In this document: in pieces, positions 34,979-43,144 of the stretch
How positions within the stretch are numbered: the stretch's first letter is position 1
How the letters are laid out: the number at the start of each line of letters is the position of its first letter
Assembly: GCF_014127485.1 (NCBI RefSeq)
Contig: NZ_CP059903.1
Location: 2,790,001-2,854,000, forward strand
Direction: 5' to 3'
Source: Nocardioides dongkuii
GTDB taxonomy: Bacteria; Actinomycetota; Actinomycetes; Propionibacteriales; Nocardioidaceae
Length of the DNA: 64,000 bases
Translations under genes and position numbers: made by a program
Notes under the pieces: generated by a model
Database searches by the model: none
Told to the model about the DNA's origin: nothing
Seen by the model: only the letters and a program-made list of their open reading frames with translations

Positions 34979-35088
34979 GCAGGGCACCGCAGGGCACCGC
35001 AGGGCACCGCAGGGCACCGCAGGGCACCGCAGGGCACCGCAGGGCACCGCAGGGCATCGCAGGGCATCGCAGGGCATCGCAGGGCATC
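34979..35088 (+). repeat. Minisatellite: eleven copies of a 10-bp unit
   Basis: Seven perfect copies of GCAGGGCACC (34979-35048) are followed by four of GCAGGGCATC (35049-35088). The single-base variant is segregated at one end, implying block expansion by slippage. Confidence 0.97.
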
Positions 35089-35125
35089 GCGCCTGGGCCC
35101 CGGAAACAAGGCTCAGAAATGCCGG

Positions 35126-35154
35126 AAGCCCCCCAGGCTGAGCCTGGAGGGCTT
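35126..35154 (-). terminator. Terminator of the tRNA-fMet gene
   Basis: Arms AAGCCCCCCAGG and CCTGGAGGGCTT, one mismatch, loop CTGAG. It lies 33 bp past the tRNA 3' end on the tRNA strand. Confidence 0.6.
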
Positions 35155-35162
35155 GGGGCCAA

Positions 35163-35178
35163 GACTGCGATCGCAGTC
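35163..35178. repeat. 16-bp perfect palindrome beside the tRNA
   Basis: GACTGCGATCGCAGTC, 9 bp beyond the tRNA 3' end. It could aid 3' processing or termination. Confidence 0.6.
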
Positions 35179-35186
35179 CTGATTTG

Positions 35187-35260
35187 TAGCGGGGGCAGGA
35201 TTTGAACCTGCGACCTCTGGGTTATGAGCCCAGCGAGCTACCGAGCTGCTCCACCCCGCG
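35187..35260 (-). tRNA. Initiator tRNA-fMet (CAT)
   Basis: A 74-nt cloverleaf on the minus strand with anticodon CAT at 35224-35226. The anticodon stem has three consecutive G-C pairs (GGG/CCC), the first pair of the acceptor stem is a C-T mismatch, and the D arm reads AGCTCGGTAGCTCG, all marks of the initiator tRNA. The 3' CCA is not encoded in full (ACA follows), so it is added after transcription. Confidence 0.95.
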
Positions 35261-35313
35261 CCGCTGAACAGAACATTACGGCACGGGTCGGGAACGGACC
35301 AAATCGGGTCGGG

Positions 35314-38301
35314 TCACTCCTCCGTCGCCGGCTCGTCCTCGCCCGCCGGGGCGGCCGAGGGGTCCACGCCGGAGAGCTCGATGGCCCGGTCGATGAACCC
35401 CTGGGCGAGGGTCACCTGGTCCTGGTACTCGCCGAGGTCGTCGTCCTCCAGGGCCTGCTCCGCGGCGGCGAAGGCCTCGTCGGCCTGCGCGAGCAGCGAC
35501 CGGACGGTCTCCTCCCCCGCCGGCGGATCGGACGGCGGGTCCGCAGGCTCGTCCGTCGGCTCGTCCTCGGGGTCCTCGATGACCTCGGTCGCGGTGCCGT
35601 CGGGGTCGAGGGCGTCGCCGATCGCGTCGGTGAGCGTGGTCCCGATGCCGATGTTCTCGCCGATCGAGACCAGCACGAACCGCAGGATCGGGTAGCCGGC
35701 CGTGGAGCCCTGCCGGACGGCGTACACCGGCTCGACGTACATCAGCCCGTCGGTCACGGGGACCGTGAGCAGGTTGCCGAAGAGCGGTGGCGACTGTCCC
35801 GACTGGAACGGGAGCAGCGCGTCGCGCACCTCGTCGTCGTTGCTGAACTCGTTGGCAATCAGGCCGGGACCGCGGGTGTTCTGGTCCTGGAGCTCGAGGA
35901 CCGAGATCTTGCCGTAGTCCTCCGAGGTCGCATCGGAGTTGACCGACACGAACGACGCGAGGTTGTTCTTGCCGTACGGCACGAAGACCGACGTCAGGGA
36001 CCAGACGTCCTCGGCGGTCTCACCCTCGGCGGACGGCTGGTCGATGAAGAGCCGGTGCGGCGCCTGGAGGTCGCCCCTGCTGGCCGGGTTCGGGTCCTCG
36101 GGGACCTCCCAGCGGTCGTTGCCCTGGTACCAGTCGCCGGCGTCGGTGACGTGGTAGCGGGCGTACTGGTAGCGCTGCACCTTGAACAGGTCCTCGGGGT
36201 AGCGCAGGTGCTCGAGCAGCGAGTCCGGGATCGCCTCGCGCTCCTGCACGACGTCGGGGAACGCGCCCTTCCAGGCCTGGAGGATCGGGTCCTCCTCGTC
36301 CCACTCGTAGATGTCGACGGTGCCGTCGTAGGCGTCCACGGTCACCTTGACCGCGTTGCGCATGTAGTTGATCTCGTCGGTCGGCAGGGTCTGCAGCCCC
36401 GTCGTCTGCTGGAGCGCGTCGTTCGTCATCGTCTCGTAGGACTCGCGCTCCGCCCCGGGGTAGCGGTCGGTGGTGGTGTAGCCGTCGAGGACCCAGAGCA
36501 CCTTGCCGTCCACGATGGCCGGGTAGGCGTCCTCGTCGATCGTCAGCCACGGGGCGACCTTCTCAACGCGCTCGCGCGGCGTGCGGTCGTAGATCACCTC
36601 GCTGCCACTGTGCACACGACCCGAGAGCAGGAAGTTCGGCTCGCCGAACTTGATGGCGTACATCAGCTGGCGGAAGGTCGAGCCGATCGGCACGCCTCCG
36701 GCACCGTCGTACGTCGTGGTCTGCTCCTCGTCCTCGGTGGCGCCGGCGAGACCGAGCTCGACGCTGGAGTCGTCCTCGTCGGCCTTGCCCACCACGGAGT
36801 ACTCGGGGCTCTGCTCGCCGAAGTAGATCCGGCTCTCGTAGCCGTCGACCGCCCGGGTGAGGTCGTCCTGCGCCGAGCCGTCGGGGTTGGTCTGGTTGCC
36901 CTCGGCCCACTGGATGTCGGTGGCGGGGGTGCCGTTGTCGCCGCCGCGCTGGTTGGCGTAGGCGGCGATGATGCCGTTGCCGTGGGTGTAGACGGTGTGC
37001 AGGTTCGACCAGTTCTTGTCGCTGTCGTTGAGGCCGGCCTGGTCGAGCTCGCGCGCGCCGAGCACCAGGGCGCGCTCCTCGCCGTCGAGCTCGTAGCGGT
37101 CCACGTCGAGCACGTCCGCGACGGAGTAGTAGACGCGGCCCTGCTGGTTCTGCTCGAAGGTCTGCTGGACCAGCTCCGGGTCCACGAGGGGCACGGTGGC
37201 GGTCTGGCCCTCCAGCGCGGCGCTGGCGTCCGCGCCGACGGTGGTGTCGCTCGAGTAGTCCATCGGCTCGACCTCCTCGAGGTCGTACGCCGCCCGCGTC
37301 GCGGCGATGTTGCGCGCGATGTAGTCGGCCTCCTTGTCGGCCTCCGACGGCTTGACCTGGAACTGCTGGACCACGGCGGGCCAGATCATGCCGAGCAGGA
37401 TCGCCGACAGGGCCAGCAGCGCGACGCCGACCGACGGGAGCATCCAGGTGCGGCGCCACACGTTGAGGAAGAACAGCACCGCGCAGATCACCGCGATGCC
37501 CATCAGGATGTTCTTGGCCGGGAGCACGGCGTTCGCGTCGGCGTACGTGACGCCGGTGATCAGGTTGCCGGACTGGTAGGCGAGGTCGAAGCGGTCCAGC
37601 CAGTAGTCGGCCGCCTTCGCCAGCACGAACAGGCCGAGCAGCACCGAGAGCTGCGCCTGCGCGGCGCCGGTGAGCCGGTCGCCGGGCGACTGCAAGCGGA
37701 TCCCGCCGTACAGGTAGTGCACGACGGCGGCGGCGATCAGCGCGACGACGAGCACCGCCATCGCGTAGTCGACCAGGAAGTGCAGCCAGGGCAGGTCGAA
37801 GACGAAGAACCCGATGTCGCGCCCGAACTGGGCGTCCTCGCGGTCGAAGTCGGTGCCGTTGCGCCACAGCAGGTAGGTGCGCCACTGGCCGACGGCGGAC
37901 GTGCCGGCGAAGACACCGAGGACCAGAGCGGTGCCGATGACCAGGGCGGTGCGGATCGGCGTGACCGCCTCGCGGTAGCGGTCCAGCCCGGTCTGCTCGG
38001 GCGAGTTCGGGTGGAACAGCGGCCGGGTGCGGAACGCGACGACCATGGTGACGGCGACGACGGCCGCCATCACCACCGCGAAGACGAGGAACAGCCCGAT
38101 CCGCGTCCACAGCAGCGTGGAGAAGACCCCGCCGTACCCGGTGTCGACGAACCAGAGCCGGTCGGTGTAGATCGACGCGAACGTCGTCAGGCCGAAGAAC
38201 GCCAGGACGAGGACCACCGCCGTGATGACGAGCGCACGGGAGCGCCCGTTCCGGGTCGGGGGCGCGGGGTCGCGCGGGTCCTGGTCGAAGAGCTCGCTCA
38301 C
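35314..38301 (-). CDS. UPF0182 family large membrane protein
   Basis: A 995-residue protein. Seven or so hydrophobic helices occupy the first 330 residues (ALVITAVVLVLAFFGLTTFA, IGLFLVFAVVMAAVVAVTMVV, and so on). A large extracytoplasmic domain (PMDYSSDTTVGADAS ... GVPIGSTFRQLMYAIKFGEPNFLLS) follows, with an acidic proline-rich tail. This matches the UPF0182 family, present in nearly all actinobacteria and represented in M. tuberculosis by Rv3193c; its function is unknown. GTG 38301 overlaps the PPA1309-type gene stop by GTGA. Gene order with the PDZ protease is conserved, so a shared envelope role is plausible. Confidence 0.92.
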   Translation of the reverse strand: MSELFDQDPRDPAPPTRNGRSRALVITAVVLVLAFFGLTTFASIYTDRLWFVDTGYGGVFSTLLWTRIGLFLVFAVVMAAVVAVTMVVAFRTRPLFHPNSPEQTGLDRYREAVTPIRTALVIGTALVLGVFAGTSAVGQWRTYLLWRNGTDFDREDAQFGRDIGFFVFDLPWLHFLVDYAMAVLVVALIAAAVVHYLYGGIRLQSPGDRLTGAAQAQLSVLLGLFVLAKAADYWLDRFDLAYQSGNLITGVTYADANAVLPAKNILMGIAVICAVLFFLNVWRRTWMLPSVGVALLALSAILLGMIWPAVVQQFQVKPSEADKEADYIARNIAATRAAYDLEEVEPMDYSSDTTVGADASAALEGQTATVPLVDPELVQQTFEQNQQGRVYYSVADVLDVDRYELDGEERALVLGARELDQAGLNDSDKNWSNLHTVYTHGNGIIAAYANQRGGDNGTPATDIQWAEGNQTNPDGSAQDDLTRAVDGYESRIYFGEQSPEYSVVGKADEDDSSVELGLAGATEDEEQTTTYDGAGGVPIGSTFRQLMYAIKFGEPNFLLSGRVHSGSEVIYDRTPRERVEKVAPWLTIDEDAYPAIVDGKVLWVLDGYTTTDRYPGAERESYETMTNDALQQTTGLQTLPTDEINYMRNAVKVTVDAYDGTVDIYEWDEEDPILQAWKGAFPDVVQEREAIPDSLLEHLRYPEDLFKVQRYQYARYHVTDAGDWYQGNDRWEVPEDPNPASRGDLQAPHRLFIDQPSAEGETAEDVWSLTSVFVPYGKNNLASFVSVNSDATSEDYGKISVLELQDQNTRGPGLIANEFSNDDEVRDALLPFQSGQSPPLFGNLLTVPVTDGLMYVEPVYAVRQGSTAGYPILRFVLVSIGENIGIGTTLTDAIGDALDPDGTATEVIEDPEDEPTDEPADPPSDPPAGEETVRSLLAQADEAFAAAEQALEDDDLGEYQDQVTLAQGFIDRAIELSGVDPSAAPAGEDEPATEE

Positions 38302-38876
38302 TCGGTCACCTCGGGTCCTTCTACATCGTCGGTCAGCGTGGCCTGGAGCAGGGCCAGGAGGCCGGGCACCAGGTCGGCACCGCCCACGACCGACTGGGCG
38401 TCGTCGTGGGCACGCAGTCGCAGAGCACAGTACGTCGAGCCGGCGCGGGTCGCTCCGGCCACGATCCGCACCTCCTGGCGGTCGGGGTGCTCGCGCGCGA
38501 ACTCCTCGGCGCGGGCGGGGTCCTCGGGGATCGCGTCGTCGGCGTCGGGCGGCAGCACCAGCCGCTCGACCACCGCGGCGCAGCCGGAGACCCCCGCCGG
38601 CCAGAGGATCTGCTCCAGCACCTGCTCGAGGGGCTGGTCGGGACGCAGCTGGTCCTGCTCGACCGCGGTCAGCGAGCCCTGCTCGGAGGAGGCGTCCAGG
38701 CCCATCGCGGCGGCGAGGCCCGGCTCGTGCTCGACGAGGGCCGCGGTCTCGACCAGGGCGTAGAGCCGGGCCGGCTGGTCCCAGCCGCCCTCGGCGATGT
38801 GGGTCTCGATCTCGAGGACGGCCGCGGCCAGGGCCGGGTCGACGTCGAGGTCGCTCAGGTCGTCGGGGCTGGTCAT
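38298..38876 (-). CDS. PPA1309 family protein
   Basis: A 192-residue soluble acidic protein. The N-terminal DPALAAAVLEIETHIAEGGWDQPARLYALV and the C-terminal half with ATRAGSTYCALRLRAHDDAQSVVGGADLVPGLLALLQATL are the conserved blocks of the actinobacterial PPA1309 family, always near the UPF0182 and PDZ/Lon protease genes. Function is unknown. It is translationally coupled on both sides: ATGA with the protease stop and GTGA with the UPF0182 start. The strict three-gene overlap suggests a stoichiometric complex or pathway. Confidence 0.88.
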   Translation of the reverse strand: MTSPDDLSDLDVDPALAAAVLEIETHIAEGGWDQPARLYALVETAALVEHEPGLAAAMGLDASSEQGSLTAVEQDQLRPDQPLEQVLEQILWPAGVSGCAAVVERLVLPPDADDAIPEDPARAEEFAREHPDRQEVRIVAGATRAGSTYCALRLRAHDDAQSVVGGADLVPGLLALLQATLTDDVEGPEVTE

Positions 38877-39925
38877 GATGCCGCCTCACAGCTCGGGAGC
38901 TCGGTGTTCGGGTCCTCGGCCCAGGCCTCGACGGCCAGCCGAGCGTCGTGCATGGTCTCGGCCCGCACCAGGCGCATGTCGCCCGCCTCGGCGCCGAGGG
39001 CCTCGGCGCAGTTGTCGGGCGGCACCAGGAACAGCCCGGCGCCGTCGGCACGGGCGCCGGCGATCTTCTGCTGGACCCCGCCGATCGGGCCCACCCGACC
39101 CTCGGCGTCGATGGTGCCGGTCCCGGCGATGGTCTCGCCGCCGGTGAGCGAGCCCGGGGTCAGGGTGTCGTAGATGGCCAGCGCGAACATCAGCCCGGCG
39201 CTCGGACCGCCGATCGCGGGGTCGATGTCGACCGAGACCTGGAACGGGAAGCGGTAGAAGGTGCCGACGGTGATGCCGATCGTCGGGGTGCCGTCCTTGA
39301 GCTTGGGCGTGACCTCGATGGTCGTGCGCCGGCCGTCGCGCAGCACGACGAGCTCGACCGGGTCGTCCGCGCCGGCCGCACGCACCGCGGCCGCGACGTC
39401 CTCGACCTTCTCGATCGGCTTGCCGTCGATCTCGAGGAACAGGTCGCGCACCTTGAGCGCGCCGTCGGCCGGCGTGCCGTCCTCGACGAAGGCGACGCCG
39501 ACGGCGGGCTCGACCTCCTCGCCCATCTCGGTGAGCGCCACGGCGATCGCCTCGTCCTGCGAGGTCACCATGTCGACCGCGCCCTCGCGGCGGCTGTCCT
39601 CGACGGTCTCGCCGTCGGGGTGCACGACCTCGTAGGGGTAGACCGCCTCGTCGTCGTCCAGCCAGGCGCCGAGCAGCTCGGGGAGCCGCTTGTCGGCCTC
39701 GGGCAGGGAGACGAAGACGGTCGTCATCCGCACCTCGCCGTCGTCGCGGTAGGCCTCGTGCCCGGAGACCTCGATGATCTCCTCGCCCTTCTCGCTCTCG
39801 CCGAGCACGTCGACGGTCAGCCCCGGGGCGTACGTCGCGTAGGGCAGCGGGAGGGTGAAGGCCAGCACCACGAGCAGCAGCAGCAACGGCAGCGCCACCA
39901 GGGCGGCCAGGGTGCGCTGCTTCAT
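38873..39925 (-). CDS. PDZ domain-containing Lon-like (S16) membrane protease, YlbL type
   Basis: A 350-residue membrane-anchored protease. An N-terminal helix (AALVALPLLLLLVVLAFTLP) is followed by a PDZ domain (VGVAFVEDGTPADGALKVRDLFLEIDGKPIEKVEDVAAAVRA). The Lon-type proteolytic domain carries Ser in IGGPSAGLMFAL and Lys in VGPIGGVQQKIAGA. It cleaves unknown extracytoplasmic substrates; M. tuberculosis Rv3194c is the equivalent. ATG 39925 gives the shortest sensible cytoplasmic segment (MKQRT). The gene heads a three-gene overlapping unit with the PPA1309-type and UPF0182 genes. Confidence 0.92.
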   Translation of the reverse strand: MKQRTLAALVALPLLLLLVVLAFTLPLPYATYAPGLTVDVLGESEKGEEIIEVSGHEAYRDDGEVRMTTVFVSLPEADKRLPELLGAWLDDDEAVYPYEVVHPDGETVEDSRREGAVDMVTSQDEAIAVALTEMGEEVEPAVGVAFVEDGTPADGALKVRDLFLEIDGKPIEKVEDVAAAVRAAGADDPVELVVLRDGRRTTIEVTPKLKDGTPTIGITVGTFYRFPFQVSVDIDPAIGGPSAGLMFALAIYDTLTPGSLTGGETIAGTGTIDAEGRVGPIGGVQQKIAGARADGAGLFLVPPDNCAEALGAEAGDMRLVRAETMHDARLAVEAWAEDPNTELPSCEAAS

Positions 39926-39985
39926 GCCGCACAGCCTCTCATCACGGCACAACCGCCCGACGGGTGGCCGATCCGACAGCCCGCG

Positions 39986-40213
39986 TCAGGACGCGCGGCG
40001 GGAGGGGCGTACGGCGACCCCGGTGCTGCGGTCGCGCTCGGGGGTGCGGGCGGCGTACCGCACCGGCCGGTCCTTCTGGAGCGCGCGCTCGAGCCGGCGC
40101 GCGGCGAGGTCGCGGTCGATCTCGCGCGGCGCCTCGCGGCCCGCCCACGCGACCCAGCACATCGCCACGGCGGTCACGACCGCGGGCGGCACCAGCCAGA
40201 GCAGGATCTCCAC
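39986..40213 (-). CDS. Small single-pass membrane protein
   Basis: A 75-residue protein from GTG 40213. One N-terminal transmembrane helix (ILLWLVPPAVVTAVAMCWVAWAG) is followed by a basic, arginine-rich cytoplasmic tail (REIDRDLAARRLERALQKDRPVRY). It lies between moaE and the PDZ protease on the same strand. CGGAG lies only a few bases from the start. No family is recognised; similar short helix-plus-basic-tail proteins are common in this position in Nocardioidaceae, as far as I recall. A membrane-associated adaptor is a guess only. Confidence 0.6.
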   Translation of the reverse strand: MEILLWLVPPAVVTAVAMCWVAWAGREAPREIDRDLAARRLERALQKDRPVRYAARTPERDRSTGVAVRPSRRAS

Positions 40214-40248
40214 GCTCCGAGGGTAGGGCGACGCGGGGCCGGGGCCGG

Positions 40249-40677
40249 TCAGGGCGCGCCGACCCACTCCTCCGTGCCGTCGCCGAAGCGCTGGTGCTTC
40301 CAGATCGGCACCTCGTCCTTGAGCGTGTCGATGAGCGCGCGCGAGGCGCGGAAGGCCTCGTCCCGGTGCGACGCCGTGGTCGCCACGACGACCGCGAGGT
40401 CGCCGATGGCGAGCGTCCCCGTGCGGTGGACGGCGGCGACGCCGTGCACGTCGTGGTCCGCGGCGACCCGGTCGCACACCTGGCGCAGCCGGTCGAGCGC
40501 GGAGGGGTGGGCGGAGTAGTCCAGGCCGGTGACGCCCTTGCCGCCGTCGTGGTCGCGGACCCTGCCGACGAACAGGGTCAGGCCCCCGGCGGCGGCGTCG
40601 TCGAGCGCGGCGACCACCTCCGCGACGTCGAGCGGGGACTCGCGGAGCTCGGCGAGGCGGACGGCGGGGTGGCTCAC
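40249..40677 (-). CDS. moaE: Molybdopterin synthase catalytic subunit MoaE
   Basis: A 142-residue MoaE. Conserved blocks are LFVGRVRDHDGGKGVTGLDYSAHPSA, AAVHRTGTLAIGDLAVVVATTASHRDEAFRAS and LKDEVPIWKHQRFGDGTEEWV, the last holding the active-site lysines. It transfers sulfur from the thiocarboxylate of MoaD to precursor Z, forming molybdopterin in the cytoplasm. No other molybdenum cofactor gene is in the window, so MoaD must be encoded elsewhere. It is followed 35 bp later by the small membrane protein gene on the same strand. Confidence 0.93.
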   Translation of the reverse strand: MSHPAVRLAELRESPLDVAEVVAALDDAAAGGLTLFVGRVRDHDGGKGVTGLDYSAHPSALDRLRQVCDRVAADHDVHGVAAVHRTGTLAIGDLAVVVATTASHRDEAFRASRALIDTLKDEVPIWKHQRFGDGTEEWVGAP

Positions 40678-40743
40678 GCAGCGACCCTAGTCCGGGCGGG
40701 GCGGGGCGCGCTGCCGGTTGCCGCCCCGGCGTACCGTGGGGCC

Positions 40744-42057
40744 ATGAGCAACGACCCGTCGGACCGCCCCGACGACGGCCAGAACCCCTTCAAGGGAACA
40801 CCCTTCGAGCAGCTCTTCGGCGCAGCGATGGGCGGTGGCGCCGCCGGCGGACCGGCCGGCTTCCCCGACCTGAACCAGCTCTTCGGGCAGCTCCAGGCGA
40901 TGATGCAGCCCTACGACGGCCCGGTGAACTGGACGCTCGCGACCGACCTCGCCCGCCGGCAGGTCGCCGCTGAGCCCGACCCCACGCCGTCCCAGCGGCA
41001 ACGCGACGCGATCGCCGACGCGCTGCGGCTCGCCGACCACTGGCTCGACCCGGTCACCCCGTTCCCCTCGGGCGTCCAGTCGACCGCGGCCTGGAGCCGC
41101 GCCGAGTGGGTCGAGGGCACGCTCGAGGTCTGGAAGGTCCTCGCCGAGCCCGTCGCCCAGCAGTCGGTCGAGGCGATCGGCGGCGCGCTGCCGCCGGAGG
41201 CTCGCGCGCAGGCCGGGCCGCTCATCGGCATCCTCGGCAAGGCGGTCGGCGCCATCGTCGCGACCCAGCTCGGCTCCGGCCTGGGTGGTCTCGCGGCCGA
41301 GGTGCTGAGCGTCTCCGACATCGGGCTGCCGCTCGGCCCCCAGGGACGCGCCGCCCTGATCCCGACCAACATCACGGCGTTCGCCGCCGGCCTCGACGTC
41401 GGCGAGGACGACGTGCTGCTCTACCTCGCCCTGCGTGAGGCCGCCCACCAGCGTCTCTACGCCCACGTGCCGTGGCTGCGCGAGCACGTCATCGGCGCGG
41501 TGTGCGACTACGCCCGCGGCATCCAGGTCAACGCCGAGGGCATGCAGGCGCGCATGGAGGAGCAGATGCGCGGCATCGACCCGACCGACCCCGCGGCCAT
41601 GCAGTCGCTGCTCGAGGGCGGGATGTTCGAGATGCCCAAGACCCCCGCCCAGGAGGCCGCCCTGCAGCGGCTCGAGATCGCCCTGGCCCTGGTCGAGGGC
41701 TGGGTCGACGAGGTGGTCCACCAGGCCACGTCGGAGCGGATGCCGACCGCGGGCAAGCTCCAGGAGGCGTTCCGCCGCCGCCGGGCCGCGGGCGGCCCCG
41801 CCGAGCAGACGTTCTCCACCCTCGTCGGGCTCGAGCTGCGGCCGCGCCGGCTGCGGGACGCCTCGACGCTGTGGGGGTCGCTGCGCACCCGCCAGGGCGT
41901 CGAGGCCCGCGACGGCGTGTGGATGCACCCCGACCTGCTGCCGACGGCGGCCGACCTCGACGACCCGCTGGGCTTCCGCGAGGACGCCTCGAAGCCCGAG
42001 GCGCTCACCGAGGACGACTTCGACGCCGAGCTCAAGAAGCTGCTCGACGGCGAGTGA
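40744..42057 (+). CDS. Zinc-dependent metalloprotease-like protein (DUF2342/COG5282, Rv3195-like)
   Basis: A 437-residue protein with a glycine-rich start (GAAMGGGAAGGPAGFPDLNQLF). The core is LALREAAHQRLYAHVPWLREHVIGAVCDYARGI, the family's variant of a zincin helix in which REAAH replaces HExxH, and a distal ALALVEGWVDEVVHQAT with another acidic helix. Members are called putative hydrolases; activity is unproven. M. tuberculosis Rv3195 is the positional equivalent beside the PDZ protease. The stop overlaps the NUDIX start by GTGA, so both are made from one message. Confidence 0.88.
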   Translation: MSNDPSDRPDDGQNPFKGTPFEQLFGAAMGGGAAGGPAGFPDLNQLFGQLQAMMQPYDGPVNWTLATDLARRQVAAEPDPTPSQRQRDAIADALRLADHWLDPVTPFPSGVQSTAAWSRAEWVEGTLEVWKVLAEPVAQQSVEAIGGALPPEARAQAGPLIGILGKAVGAIVATQLGSGLGGLAAEVLSVSDIGLPLGPQGRAALIPTNITAFAAGLDVGEDDVLLYLALREAAHQRLYAHVPWLREHVIGAVCDYARGIQVNAEGMQARMEEQMRGIDPTDPAAMQSLLEGGMFEMPKTPAQEAALQRLEIALALVEGWVDEVVHQATSERMPTAGKLQEAFRRRRAAGGPAEQTFSTLVGLELRPRRLRDASTLWGSLRTRQGVEARDGVWMHPDLLPTAADLDDPLGFREDASKPEALTEDDFDAELKKLLDGE

Positions 42058-42671
42058 CCGGCTCGCTGCACGCCGACGCGCTCGCCCTGCTCCGGTCCTG
42101 GGTCCCGCCGTCCCCGGAGCAGGCGGCGCTGCGGGACCGGTACGTCGACCACCTGCGCGGCCGTCCCGACGGGATGGCGCGCTCCTGCGCCCCGGAGCAC
42201 GTCACCGCCAGCGTGCTGGTCCTCGACGAGGCCCGGACCCAGCTGCTGCTGACGCACCACGCGAAGTCCGGCCGGTGGTTCCAGCTCGGCGGCCACACCG
42301 AGCCCGCCGACGCGACCCTGGCCGGTGCCGCGCTGCGGGAGGCGGTGGAGGAGTCCGGGATCGGAGAGGCGGACCTCGACCTCGACCCGGCGCCGGTGCT
42401 CCTGGACGCCCACCACGTGCCGTTCTGCGGCGACGGCGGCGTCTGGCACCTCGACGTGATGTTCCGCGCGGTCGCGCGGGTCGGCGCAGCCCACTCCGTG
42501 AGCGAGGAGTCGCTCGACGTGCGCTGGTGGCCCCTCGACGGCCTGCCCAACCCTGAGCTGGTGCCGTTCGCGGCGTTGGCGCTCGCCCGGGATCAGTCGA
42601 CCGGGTCGCTCTCGATGGTCGACCCCGGCGGCGGGGCGAGCTCGGCTGCCGCCGACCAGCCCAGCAGGTAG
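42054..42671 (+). CDS. NUDIX hydrolase
   Basis: A 205-residue NUDIX protein starting at GTG 42054. The Nudix box is GHTEPADATLAGAALREAVEESGI (residues about 80-103), with the REAVEE catalytic core. It hydrolyses a nucleoside diphosphate-X compound; the substrate is unknown. It is coupled to the metalloprotease-like gene by a 4-bp overlap. The C-terminal 26 codons overlap the convergent M48-like gene by 79 bp, so the last residues (GSLSMVDPGGGASS onward) may be recently acquired by loss of an earlier stop. Confidence 0.87.
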   Translation: MTGSLHADALALLRSWVPPSPEQAALRDRYVDHLRGRPDGMARSCAPEHVTASVLVLDEARTQLLLTHHAKSGRWFQLGGHTEPADATLAGAALREAVEESGIGEADLDLDPAPVLLDAHHVPFCGDGGVWHLDVMFRAVARVGAAHSVSEESLDVRWWPLDGLPNPELVPFAALALARDQSTGSLSMVDPGGGASSAAADQPSR

Positions 42672-43135
42672 CCCTTGGCCCGCTCGGCCTGCGGGTAGCG
42701 GTCCACCCAGCCCCAGAACGGGGCGCCGTGGGCGGGCTCGATGAAGTGGGCGAGCTCGTGGACGAGCACGTAGTCGACGACCCACGGCGGCATCCCCTGC
42801 AACCGGTCCGACAGCCGGATGGCGCGCTCCCCGGGGGTGCAGGACCCCCACCGGGCACGCTGGTTGTCGACCCACCGCACCGACTCGGGGGTCGCGAGGC
42901 CGCCGAGGTAGCGGTCGCTGAGCGCGAGGGCGCGGCCGAGGAGCTCGTCGTCGGTCGGCCGACGGCGCTGCTCGGAGCGCTCCAGCCGGGCCAACATGGT
43001 GGCCACCCAGTCGGCCTCCTCCTCCGTGCTCAGCGAGGCAGGCACGAGGACGACGACCTTCTCGCCGTCGCGGTACGCCGAGACGGTGCTGCGCCGGCGC
43101 GCAGACCGGCGGACCTCCACCTCCGGCGGCTCCAT
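42593..43135 (-). CDS. YgjP/M48-like metallopeptidase
   Basis: A 180-residue protein. The zinc motif VLVHELAHFIEPAHGAPFW (residues about 124-142) contains HELAH and the third His-containing HGAPFW typical of the SprT/YgjP-type (formerly DUF45) metallopeptidases. A second conserved block is VRWVDNQRARWGSCTPGERAIRLSDRLQGMPPWVVDYV. It is cytoplasmic with no signal. The reading frame ends inside the NUDIX gene, a 79-bp tail-to-tail overlap. Its biological substrate is not known for this family. Confidence 0.9.
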   Translation of the reverse strand: MEPPEVEVRRSARRRSTVSAYRDGEKVVVLVPASLSTEEEADWVATMLARLERSEQRRRPTDDELLGRALALSDRYLGGLATPESVRWVDNQRARWGSCTPGERAIRLSDRLQGMPPWVVDYVLVHELAHFIEPAHGAPFWGWVDRYPQAERAKGYLLGWSAAAELAPPPGSTIESDPVD

Positions 43136-43144
43136 GACCGGAGG

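Larger units (their letters stand above)
34712..35186. other. Gene-free region with minisatellite and hairpins
   Basis: No credible gene is visible. The stretch contains the 10-bp tandem repeat (34979-35088), whose length makes every frame open, and two hairpins downstream of the tRNA gene. The part from 34712 to 34978 shows nothing I can assign. Confidence 0.6.

Noticed and set aside
34979..35088. Possible CRISPR array
   Set aside because: The 10-bp units are directly adjacent with no spacers and no cas genes nearby.
34855..35162. Cysteine-rich repeat protein on the minus strand (PCGALRCPAV units)
   Set aside because: The 10-bp repeat makes all three frames open with the same peptide; no ribosome binding site or homology.
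35187..35260. Integration site at the tRNA with an adjacent island
   Set aside because: No integrase and no repeated tRNA 3' fragment found in the window, although the region to the left looks accessory.
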